DNA of 6,805 nucleotides, taken from assembly GCA_028711355.1 (NCBI GenBank), contig JAQTSL010000198.1, positions 1 to 6,805 of the forward strand, written 5' to 3'. This document shows, piece after piece, positions 1 to 5,622 of the stretch; position 1 is the first letter of the stretch, and every line of letters begins with the position of its first letter. The notes beneath the pieces are model-generated. The model worked only from the letters and a program-made list of their open reading frames with translations, searched no databases and was not told where the DNA came from. The position numbers and the translations under genes are program-made. The DNA is from Rhodoferax sp. (GTDB lineage: Bacteria > Pseudomonadota > Gammaproteobacteria > Burkholderiales > Burkholderiaceae_C).

Positions 1-1700
1 TTGCGCTTGACCACGTCCATGCCGACACCCCGGCCAGACAGGTTGGTGACCTGCTCGGCGGTGGAAAACCCGGCCTCAAAAATCAGCATGTCGATGGCAT
101 CGTCGCTGGGCACCACGCCCTGCTCGACGAGCCCCTTGTTCCAGGCGCGCTGCAACACACGCTCGCGGTTGATGGCGCGGCCGTCGTCTTCGATGCGGAT
201 CAGAATCGCGCCCGTTTCGTGCCTGGCACTCAAGGTGAGTTTGCCCGCCGGGGTTTTACCCGCCGCCACGCGCTCTTGCGGTGGCTCCAGGCCGTGGTCA
301 AGCGAATTGCGCACCAGGTGCATCAGCGGGTCGGCAATTTTTTCGACCATCGACTTGTCGAGTTCGGCCTCGCCGCCCACAATCTCGAAATTGACCTCTT
401 TGCCCAGACTGCTGGCGGTGTCGCGCACCACGCGCCTGAAGCGGCTAAAGGTTTCGCCCACCGGCACCATGCGCAGGCCCAGCGTGCCGTTGCGAATTTC
501 TTCGATCAGGCCGTTCATGTGCAGGTTGGCCTCGATCAGCGCCACGTTGCGGGTTTCACGCGCCAGCAGGTTGGCTCCCGCCCCGGCAATCACCAGCTCG
601 CCAAGCAGGTTGATGACGGCGTCGAGCCGGTCGGCCTGCACGCGGATAAAGCGGCTTTCTTCGCCACTCGACTCTTTGGCTTTTTGCTGCTTGTTCAAAG
701 CGGCTTCAACCACCGCCGGTGCAACCCCCGCCTTGTCTGCCAGTAAATTGCCTATTTTGGCCTTTTGACCATACGTAGCAAGCGTGACTAGCTCTTGATT
801 TGAGAGCACTTCGGTCAACTTGTGTTGCGACACCGCCCCCACCGACACCAGCATATCCCCCAGGCGCGGGGTGGTGGGCATGTCTTCAATGGCGCGCACC
901 AGTTTTTGCTCGGGGCTCTCGGGGGCCTGGATGTCAATCTCGCAGTCATCGGCGACAAAGCTGAAAGCACCTTCAACCTCTTCGCGCGTGGCTTTGGACA
1001 GCAGGTGCATGTCAAAGCTCAGGTAACAGGTTTCGGGGTTGAGGTTCACCAACGCCGGCACAGACTCGGTGCCGCATTGCACCGACTGCACTTCACCCAG
1101 ACCTTTAAGGTATTTGGCAATCGACAGCGGGTCCATGCCGTTGCGGAATGTTTCCTGGCCAAAACGGGCTGAAATGTGCCAGGCCGTCATACCAGGCGTT
1201 GCGCCCGCGTCGGCGGTGGTTTGCGTGGTCACTGTCTGGGGGACGGCAGGGGGACTGGTCTGGGGTGTGGCCGTGGGAGCGCCCCCGGATGTGTAGGCTT
1301 GCAACTGAATCACCAGATCGGCCCGCAGATCTTTTTGCTCAGCGGTGTCTGCGGCATCGTCACTGGCGGAGTCAACCAGAAACTTGATCTGGTCGTTGCA
1401 TTGCAGCAGCAGCGTGCTGATGGCAGGGGTGAGCGCCAGCACACCGTCACGGCATTGGTCCAGCAGAGTTTCCACGTGGTGCGTGAACTCCACCACCTTG
1501 GTCAGGCCAAAAATGCCGGCCGAGCCCTTGACCGTGTGCGCACAGCGAAACAGGTTGTCGAGCAGCTCGCGGTTGTCGGGCTGGTGTTCCAGCTCCAGCA
1601 GCAGGGTTTCAATGGCTTCGGTTTGTTCGCCCGCTTCGCTGATAAAGGCGGGCATGGCCGCAGCCAGAAAGTCGCGGTCGGCATCAGATACGTCGCTCAT
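1..1700 (-). CDS. cheA: Chemotaxis histidine kinase CheA, C-terminus cut by window edge
   Basis: Cytoplasmic sensor kinase that autophosphorylates under MCP control and passes phosphate to CheY-type receivers. 566 codons are visible; the frame is open through position 1, so the end of the ATPase domain and the CheW-like domain lie outside. Domains by residue: Hpt/P1 at about 10-110 with phospho-acceptor His55 in AHTVKGSAGIFGL; a Pro/Thr linker at 138-168; a middle domain at about 171-262; a region with two LG-x-LL-type half repeats at 278-340; dimerisation at about 350-425; HATPase from about 430 with N-box HLVRNSLDHG (461-470) and G2 box SGRGVGMDVVKR (555-566). The G1 box reads DDGRA where DDGxG is usual. 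Start ATG at 1700 lies 11 nt after the STAS stop, with AGAGGA 6 nt upstream. Residues 299-317 appear to be encoded by a captured repeat. Identification is firm. Confidence 0.95.
   Translation of the reverse strand, partial: MSDVSDADRDFLAAAMPAFISEAGEQTEAIETLLLELEHQPDNRELLDNLFRCAHTVKGSAGIFGLTKVVEFTHHVETLLDQCRDGVLALTPAISTLLLQCNDQIKFLVDSASDDAADTAEQKDLRADLVIQLQAYTSGGAPTATPQTSPPAVPQTVTTQTTADAGATPGMTAWHISARFGQETFRNGMDPLSIAKYLKGLGEVQSVQCGTESVPALVNLNPETCYLSFDMHLLSKATREEVEGAFSFVADDCEIDIQAPESPEQKLVRAIEDMPTTPRLGDMLVSVGAVSQHKLTEVLSNQELVTLATYGQKAKIGNLLADKAGVAPAVVEAALNKQQKAKESSGEESRFIRVQADRLDAVINLLGELVIAGAGANLLARETRNVALIEANLHMNGLIEEIRNGTLGLRMVPVGETFSRFRRVVRDTASSLGKEVNFEIVGGEAELDKSMVEKIADPLMHLVRNSLDHGLEPPQERVAAGKTPAGKLTLSARHETGAILIRIEDDGRAINRERVLQRAWNKGLVEQGVVPSDDAIDMLIFEAGFSTAEQVTNLSGRGVGMDVVKR
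751..807 (-). repeat. Short interspersed repeat captured in frame inside cheA
   Basis: Read on the coding strand, this starts with GCTCT-N7-AGAGC (807-791), continues as CTAGTCACGCTTGCTACG and ends near GGCCAAAATAGG. This resembles a short repeat I recall as frequent between genes in Comamonadaceae (a GCTAT...ATAGC-type stem, then a CGCTTG core, then AAGGCC plus an A-rich end). The segment uses CTA, ATA and a nearby TTA codon, which are scarce in the rest of this GC-rich gene, and it lengthens the spacer between two LG-x-LL half repeats of CheA. The length (19 codons) keeps the frame open. Boundaries are approximate; the family assignment is from memory. Confidence 0.55.
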
Positions 1701-1706
1701 GGCTTG

Positions 1707-1712
1707 TCCTCT
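1707..1712 (-). promoter_or_regulatory. Ribosome binding site of cheA
   Basis: AGAGGA sits 6 nt before the cheA ATG and overlaps the last base of the STAS stop codon. This fixes the cheA start and suggests translation of the two genes is coupled. Confidence 0.7.
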
Positions 1713-1999
1713 CAGGCAGTAGTGGCTTGCTGGGCCAGCCATTGGCCCAAACCGATGTGTGCGCAGGCCTCTGTCAAGACCGGGCTGGCGTTGACCATGC
1801 GCCAGGGTTGGTCGCTGTGCGACAAGGACGCCAGCAACTGCAAACCGGCACCATCGACCTCACGCACCTTGGCGCCCGAGATGTCAAGCAGCTTGGCCGA
1901 CTTGGCGACCTGCTCGGTGACCCAGGCCAGCAGGGCATCGCGCGTCTCCACCGCGCTGTAAATCGTCAACTCTTCGGGGAGTTCAAATGCTTGGCTCAT
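1712..1999 (-). CDS. STAS-domain protein (anti-sigma-factor-antagonist-like), chemotaxis operon
   Basis: A 95-residue single STAS domain covering nearly the whole protein: ELPEELTIYSAVETRDALL is the first strand/helix, LLDISGAKVREVDGAGLQLL (38-56) the conserved core, and WRMVNASPVLTEACAHIGL the C-terminal strand/helix. In SpoIIAA-type antagonists the core reads DSSG and its first Ser is phosphorylated; here it is DGAG (49-52), so that phosphorylation site is absent. A regulated partner switch is therefore unlikely, and a structural or docking role is more plausible. It lies between cheY and cheA, 11 nt before cheA, an arrangement I recall from betaproteobacterial chemotaxis clusters. ATG at 1999 is chosen because the STAS fold begins at once and a GGAA lies upstream. 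The fold is clear; the function is not. Confidence 0.88.
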   Translation of the reverse strand: MSQAFELPEELTIYSAVETRDALLAWVTEQVAKSAKLLDISGAKVREVDGAGLQLLASLSHSDQPWRMVNASPVLTEACAHIGLGQWLAQQATTA

Positions 2000-2019
2000 G
2001 GCAGGTTCCAGATGGTGCT

Positions 2020-2052
2020 AAAAAACCTGCAACGACCGCGTGCGGTTGTTGC
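2020..2052 (-). terminator. Terminator-like hairpin plus U6 between cheY and the STAS gene
   Basis: On the minus strand, GCAACAACCG and CGGTCGTTGC (within 2052-2029) pair as a 10-bp stem with one A-C mismatch and the 4-nt loop CACG. AGG and then six T (2025-2020) follow. It lies in the 74-nt gap after the cheY stop, the longest gap in the operon. The 3-nt spacer and the mismatch make it less than ideal, so it may be partial, lowering rather than ending transcription into STAS-cheA. Confidence 0.5.
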
Positions 2053-2073
2053 GGCGACAAAACCATGTTGTGC

Positions 2074-2442
2074 TTAAGGCAGGCAAAGCTTGGACACCGC
2101 GTTGAGCAGGGATGCCGGAGAAAACGGCTTCACCATCCAGGCTTTGGCGCCGGCGGCCTTGCCTTGCTCTTTTTTGGCTTCCTGGCTTTCGGTGGTGAGC
2201 ATCAAAATGGGCAGAAAGCGGTAAAAGGGCAAGGCCTTGGCGGCCTTGACAAACTCGATGCCGTTCATGCGCGGCATGTTCACGTCACAAATAGCCATGT
2301 GAATCTTGCGCCCGTCCAGCAACGCCAGCGCGGCCTGGCCGTCACCGGCTTGCAGCACCTCGTAGCCTGCACCTTGCAGCGCCATCGCGACCACCTGGCG
2401 CAGGCTGGCCGAGTCGTCAATGATCAAAATTGTTTGTGCCAT
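2074..2442 (-). CDS. cheY: CheY-type single-domain response regulator
   Basis: A 122-residue stand-alone receiver, the expected phospho-acceptor of CheA; phosphorylated CheY would bind the flagellar switch or another output. Key residues: acidic pocket Asp9-Asp10 (ILIIDDSAS), phospho-acceptor Asp53 in AICDVNMPRMNG, Thr83/Thr84 in LMLTTES, and Lys105 in AWMVKPF. No output domain follows. The open frame extends upstream to 2559, but that part overlaps the preceding gene. The start at MAQTI (ATG 2442) is preferred because the receiver fold begins there and AAGGAAA lies 6 nt upstream. It follows the CheZ-like gene by 14 nt. The family is certain; whether this CheY drives flagellar rotation, twitching or another output cannot be told from the window. 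Confidence 0.94.
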   Translation of the reverse strand: MAQTILIIDDSASLRQVVAMALQGAGYEVLQAGDGQAALALLDGRKIHMAICDVNMPRMNGIEFVKAAKALPFYRFLPILMLTTESQEAKKEQGKAAGAKAWMVKPFSPASLLNAVSKLCLP

Positions 2443-2448
2443 CGCGTG

Positions 2449-2455
2449 TTTCCTT
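2449..2455 (-). promoter_or_regulatory. Ribosome binding site of cheY
   Basis: AAGGAAA lies 6 nt before ATG 2442 and directly after the stop of the upstream gene. It decides the cheY start against the longer in-frame extension to 2559. Confidence 0.7.
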
Positions 2456-2456
2456 G

Positions 2457-2900
2457 TCAAAAAAAAGTGGCTTCGTCGTTGATGACTGGCGGCTGTGCCG
2501 CGCCAGTTGCGCCATGCTGCTCGGCCATCACGTAGCCAGATTCCAGCCGCGCCAACCATTGCCGGGTATCCATGGACGTATCGGACTCAGAAAGGGCCAG
2601 CAACAGCCGCTGCATGTCCTGCTGCAGCAACCCTGTCATCTGGCTGATACGGTCTTCATACTGAAAACCCTGGTACATACGCTCAACAGGGCCATTCATG
2701 TCAGACGCAGTCATCCCGCTGGCAGTCTGGCTTGTCAACGGTGCCACGATCTCGCCAAAAGCCGCCACCATCTGGTTCACGGCAGCCTCTGATTGGCTGC
2801 GCGAACTGGCCAAATGACGCTGCCAAACAGGCAATACATCGCACACCAGTTGCACCAGCGCGCGCTGCCTGGCTTGATTATCCTGAGCCTGGAGCGTCAT
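2457..2900 (-). CDS. Small helical chemotaxis-operon protein, candidate CheZ-like phosphatase
   Basis: 147 residues with no signal peptide or membrane segment. The N-terminal two thirds look mostly helical (LVCDVLPVWQRHLASSRSQ, then SEAAVNQMVAAFGEIVAPL). A helix then carries FQYEDRISQMTGLLQQDMQRLL (79-100). Within it, Asp83 and Gln87 give D-x-x-x-Q, the spacing of the catalytic Asp143/Gln147 of E. coli CheZ (QDLTGQ). A low-complexity stretch (about 122-138) leads to the acidic-aromatic tail NDEATFF, loosely like the CheZ C-terminal peptide that tethers CheY. The start ATG overlaps the MCP stop (ATGA), implying translational coupling; cheY follows after 14 nt. Removal of phosphate from CheY-P is inferred from motif, tail and position. 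It could instead be an MCP-associated adaptor. That the gene is real is nearly certain; the function is moderate to low confidence. Confidence 0.85.
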   Translation of the reverse strand: MTLQAQDNQARQRALVQLVCDVLPVWQRHLASSRSQSEAAVNQMVAAFGEIVAPLTSQTASGMTASDMNGPVERMYQGFQYEDRISQMTGLLQQDMQRLLLALSESDTSMDTRQWLARLESGYVMAEQHGATGAAQPPVINDEATFF

Positions 2901-4423
2901 ACGTCAAGCCACTCCTTGCCGAGGTAACAGCCGCAGCCTAGCAGACGGTCATCGTCCAGCGGTACCACGAAAGACGTTTTGGCCTGCACCTCGTGCGAGA
3001 CCGGGTTGATGATGCCGTAGTTGACCCAGCCGCCTTGCTCGCGGTCACACACCTCCCACGCATCGGCCACCAGTTTTTCGGCATCCAGCCCGGGGGCAGC
3101 ACGCAGATCGCTGCCGTCCTTTTCGGGCATGGATCCGTGCACGATGTAAAAACCGGCCCGGTCGAAAATAAAGATGTACATGTCGCGGTCAATAAACCCC
3201 GCCTGCGGGTCACGAAAGTCGCGTACCGCTTGCTCATACCCGACGTTGCGCAGGTGCACCATGGCATCAAACACCAGTTGGCGCGCCTGGTCAGCGGTAC
3301 CCTGGCGCAGGCGGATGTCGCCGACTGAAATCTCCAGCGTTGACGCCTGGTGAATCAAGCGGTCAGAATTGGTACTGGCGCGCCCCACCAGCGTGGCGTT
3401 TTCGTGCGTGAGCACGTCGAGGTCACCCACCGCATGTACCACTTCTTCCAGCGCCGCGCTTTGGCTGGCGCTGCCTTCGGCCATGACGTTGATGTTCATG
3501 GCGATCTCGCCAATGCCCGAGATCAGGCTTTCCATCGTCGTGTTGACCTCGTTGATGCCCTTGACGGTATCGCCGACCCGGCTGGCCGACTCGGCAATCA
3601 GACCGCGTATCTCGGCCGCGGCCGCCTGGCTGCGTTTGGCCAGGTTGCGCACTTCGGCCGCCACCACGGCAAAACCACGGCCTTGCTCGCCCGCGCGGGC
3701 CGCCTCGACCGCCGCGTTCAGGGCCAGCAAGTTGGTCTGGAACGCAATACCGTCGATCACGCCAATGATCTCGGACATGCGCCGTGACGTCTGCTCCAGT
3801 GGCCCCATGCTTTGCACCGCCTGAAACATCATCTTGCCCGCGCTGTCGGCCTCTTGATGCAGGCTTTTGGTCATCATGCTGACCTCTTGCGCCGCCTCTG
3901 CGTTGCGCGCCACGGTTTCACTGACGTGCTTGACGTGTACCGAGGTTTCCTGCAAATGCTGGCCCTGGGCCTCGGCGCGTTCGGCCAGCGCCCGCGTGTC
4001 ATCGACCAAGCGCTTGCCCGTGTCGCCCACCAGCACGGCGGCGGTGCGGATGTTGGCCACGATGCTCGACATGCTGAGGATCATGCGGTCCAGATGCTTG
4101 CTGAAGTTGCCCAGCGTCTGGATGCCGACATTCACGGTATGCGTCAGGTCGCCCTGTGCGGCCAGTCGCATGGCGCTTTCGGTGCGGTTGCGCTCGTCAC
4201 GGGTAATGGTAAAAAAAGCCAGTTGCAAATACAGCCAGGCCAGCAGCGCCACCACCAAACCGGCCAGCAAGGCAGCAAATTGCTCGGGCGCTGAAGCGTC
4301 GTGAAAGAGCAGCACCAGGATCGTTGTCAACACCACCGCCAGCAATGGCAGGGGCAAAATCCAGAAACGCACCCGGCCCGAGAGTGGCTGGAGCAACGCA
4401 ATGGCAGGTTGCAAAAATTTCAT
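2897..4423 (-). CDS. Methyl-accepting chemotaxis protein with C-terminal Cache-like domain
   Basis: 508-residue inner-membrane receptor that should control CheA. Order: short N-terminus; TM1 about 20-40; a very short loop (HDASAPEQ); TM2 about 49-71; HAMP-like linker about 72-118; long coiled coil; highly conserved MCP tip IDGIAFQTNLLALNAAVEAA (223-242) followed by RGFAVVAAEVRNLA; return helix to about 370; then a globular domain at about 378-505 (YIFIFDRAGFYIVHG, GGWVNYGIINP, KTSFVVPLDDDRLLGCGCYL) matching single-Cache folds. So there is practically no periplasmic sensor, and the sensor-like domain sits in the cytoplasm after the signalling domain. All three Cys (459, 497, 499) lie in it. 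ATG 4423 is preferred; a TTG at 4453 would add ten residues, and neither has a strong ribosome binding site. No NWETF-type CheR-binding tail is present. Confidence 0.93.
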   Translation of the reverse strand: MKFLQPAIALLQPLSGRVRFWILPLPLLAVVLTTILVLLFHDASAPEQFAALLAGLVVALLAWLYLQLAFFTITRDERNRTESAMRLAAQGDLTHTVNVGIQTLGNFSKHLDRMILSMSSIVANIRTAAVLVGDTGKRLVDDTRALAERAEAQGQHLQETSVHVKHVSETVARNAEAAQEVSMMTKSLHQEADSAGKMMFQAVQSMGPLEQTSRRMSEIIGVIDGIAFQTNLLALNAAVEAARAGEQGRGFAVVAAEVRNLAKRSQAAAAEIRGLIAESASRVGDTVKGINEVNTTMESLISGIGEIAMNINVMAEGSASQSAALEEVVHAVGDLDVLTHENATLVGRASTNSDRLIHQASTLEISVGDIRLRQGTADQARQLVFDAMVHLRNVGYEQAVRDFRDPQAGFIDRDMYIFIFDRAGFYIVHGSMPEKDGSDLRAAPGLDAEKLVADAWEVCDREQGGWVNYGIINPVSHEVQAKTSFVVPLDDDRLLGCGCYLGKEWLDV

Positions 4424-4466
4424 GTGAGGTCTTGGTGAAGTGGGAAAGGCCAAAAAAACGCCTGAC

Positions 4467-4859
4467 TTACTTTAACGCCTGCTCAATTCTGGCCTTGAGC
4501 GTTTCGATGCGTGGAGGCTTGACAATGTAACCAAAAGTGCCCAGCGGCAGCGCCTGGCCCAGGGTTTCGGTGCTGCTGTCGGCGCTCATGAAAATGACCT
4601 TCATGCCGCTGACCAGCGGATTGCTGTGCTTGCGCATCTTCTCGACAAAAGCCAGGCCGTCCATCGGCTGCATATGGATGTCGGTCAGCACCAAGTCTGG
4701 CCTGAAGCTGATCATGGTGCGCAACGCGCTTGCGCCGTCAACCGCAGTTTCGATATGCTGAATGCCAATGCGCCGCAACGTATTGACAACAAAGTCGCGC
4801 ATCACCGGGTCATCATCGACCACCAGCACGCGCACCAGGGAAAAAGCCATGCTTGACAT
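4467..4859 (-). CDS. Single-domain response regulator (second CheY-like receiver)
   Basis: 130 residues, one receiver domain and no output domain. Acidic pocket Asp15-Asp17 (VLVVDDDPVMRD), phospho-acceptor Asp60 in LVLTDIHMQPMDG, Ser92 at the Thr/Ser switch position (FMSADS), and Lys114 in YIVKPP. The pattern LTDIHMQPMDGL resembles receivers of phosphorelays more than flagellar CheY, but single-domain members cannot be divided safely by eye. The gene sits 10 nt after the Hpt gene and directly before the MCP, so the Hpt protein is its most natural phosphate partner. ATG 4859 is preferred to the internal ATG 4850 because AGGA lies 8 nt before it. Confidence 0.92.
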   Translation of the reverse strand: MSSMAFSLVRVLVVDDDPVMRDFVVNTLRRIGIQHIETAVDGASALRTMISFRPDLVLTDIHMQPMDGLAFVEKMRKHSNPLVSGMKVIFMSADSSTETLGQALPLGTFGYIVKPPRIETLKARIEQALK

Positions 4860-4867
4860 AGTGCGTA

Positions 4868-4871
4868 TCCT
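4868..4871 (-). promoter_or_regulatory. Ribosome binding site of the second receiver gene
   Basis: AGGA overlaps the TAG stop of the Hpt gene and stands 8 nt before ATG 4859. It favours that start and suggests coupling of the Hpt and receiver genes. Confidence 0.6.
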
Positions 4872-5229
4872 AAGCCAGAAAGTTTTGAATTTCAGTCAAC
4901 AAACCGCGCAGCTCGGGGGCCAGTTGCTGGTAGGGGGGCAGTACGTCGGCGACGCCGGCCGTTTTGCTCAGGTGCTCCACTGCCACTACCTGCGCAATCA
5001 GTGCATCAGAGCCGATGATGGGCATATAACCTTTGATGGCGTGCAACAAGCGGTTTGCTGCGGGGACGTCACCGTTTTTCAGCGCCGCGTCAATGCCAGG
5101 CAGATCAACCGCCAGACTGGTCACGACGGTTGCCAGAATATTGCGCAAACCAGCCTCGGACCCCACCATGCCAAAAGCGCGCGGCAGATCCAGACGCGGG
5201 GCGCCATTTGTTGCACCAACAGTCTGCAT
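4870..5229 (-). CDS. Stand-alone histidine phosphotransfer (Hpt) protein
   Basis: 119 residues forming one Hpt helix bundle. The phospho-acceptor is His63 in LLHAIKGYMPIIGSDAL, with the usual Lys66, Gly67 and Gly73 spacing (H-x-x-K-G-x5-G). There are no kinase or receiver domains. Such proteins shuttle phosphate between receivers or from a hybrid kinase; here CheA already has its own P1 domain, so this is an additional relay node. It is the first gene of the minus-strand run and is followed after 10 nt by the single-domain receiver, its likely partner. Start ATG 5229 has AAGAGA 6 nt upstream. I could not identify a convincing promoter in the region before it. Confidence 0.9.
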   Translation of the reverse strand: MQTVGATNGAPRLDLPRAFGMVGSEAGLRNILATVVTSLAVDLPGIDAALKNGDVPAANRLLHAIKGYMPIIGSDALIAQVVAVEHLSKTAGVADVLPPYQQLAPELRGLLTEIQNFLA

Positions 5230-5327
5230 AACGATTCTCTTCTGTAAAACGCGGTGGCACCATGCGTCACCGTTGGTTCATTCTACTAACTGAATCCAAG
5301 CCGACGCCCCGGATGATGAAAGCCTGT

Positions 5328-5433
5328 CGTCATTGCGAGGCCGCAGGCCGCGGCAATCCATGGATTCAGAAGGCATGGATTGCTTCACTGCCCGCCACGC
5401 TTCGCTCGCGGCTAAAGGTTAAACGCAATGACG
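5328..5433. repeat. Interspersed palindromic repeat with CGTCATTGCG ends
   Basis: A 106-bp element with perfect 10-bp inverted ends, CGTCATTGCG (5328-5337) and CGCAATGACG (5424-5433). Inside it is a second perfect 10-bp inverted pair, GCAATCCATG (5353-5362) and CATGGATTGC (5374-5383), with an 11-nt spacer. The combination of CGTCATTGCGAG, GGCAATCCA and TGGATTGCTTC is a repeat style I recall from many unrelated bacterial genomes. The right half carries extra bases (around 5411-5422) and is less regular. There is no open frame and no evident target duplication at its edges. Confidence 0.8.
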
Positions 5434-5518
5434 GGCAAATTTCAAACGTCGGTGGCGTTCTTTCACGTTAAGTCGTGTACAGGGTCAAAGGCCTGGCCTC
5501 CACGCAAGGGGGTGTTTA

Positions 5519-5537
5519 CAAACCCGGACGGGGTTTG
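5519..5537. other. Perfect 7-bp inverted repeat upstream of the HD-GYP gene
   Basis: CAAACCC (5519-5525) and GGGTTTG (5531-5537) around GGACG, 85 nt before the HD-GYP start. It has no T run on either strand, so it is not a standard terminator. It may be a regulator site or an mRNA leader hairpin; chance is possible. Confidence 0.3.
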
Positions 5538-5622
5538 CGCCTGTACGCTCTGTCGATGTTGCATTATGTCGCCGCATGCTTGGTGGCGGGCCGGCTCTGA
5601 TCGACCCGGTTAGACTGGCGTC

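Larger units (their letters stand above)
5230..5622. other. Non-coding region between divergent genes
   Basis: 393 bases between the start of the Hpt gene (minus) and the HD-GYP gene (plus), so promoters for both directions are expected here. I saw no convincing sigma-70 or flagellar sigma-28 pair on either strand. It contains the palindromic repeat at 5328-5433 and a perfect 7-bp hairpin CAAACCC-GGACG-GGGTTTG (5519-5537) without a T tract, which could be an operator or chance. Short open frames here have no recognisable protein character. Confidence 0.6.

Noticed and set aside
1..768. Long plus-strand open frames over the cheA region (1-768, 219-746, 822-1172, 1176-1961)
   Set aside because: They lie antisense to clear CheA/STAS coding sequence, have low-complexity Arg/Ser/His-rich translations and show no family signature; they are shadows in GC-rich DNA.
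2443..2559. Upstream extension of the cheY frame as a normal N-terminus
   Set aside because: The receiver fold and a good ribosome binding site put the start at 2442. The extension matters only as the landing frame of a possible -1 slip.
4452..4485. T7 tract with repeated CAGGCGTT after the second receiver gene, as a possible terminator
   Set aside because: The repeats are direct, not inverted, so no stem precedes the T run.
5328..5433. Insertion sequence or CRISPR interpretation of the palindromic region
   Set aside because: There is no transposase frame, no target duplication and no regularly spaced direct repeats; a non-autonomous interspersed repeat fits better.
5411..5440. TAAA-N15 sequence as a possible sigma-28 flagellar promoter for the HD-GYP gene
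   Set aside because: The -10 part (CGGGCAAA) matches GCCGATAA poorly and lies at the edge of the repeat.
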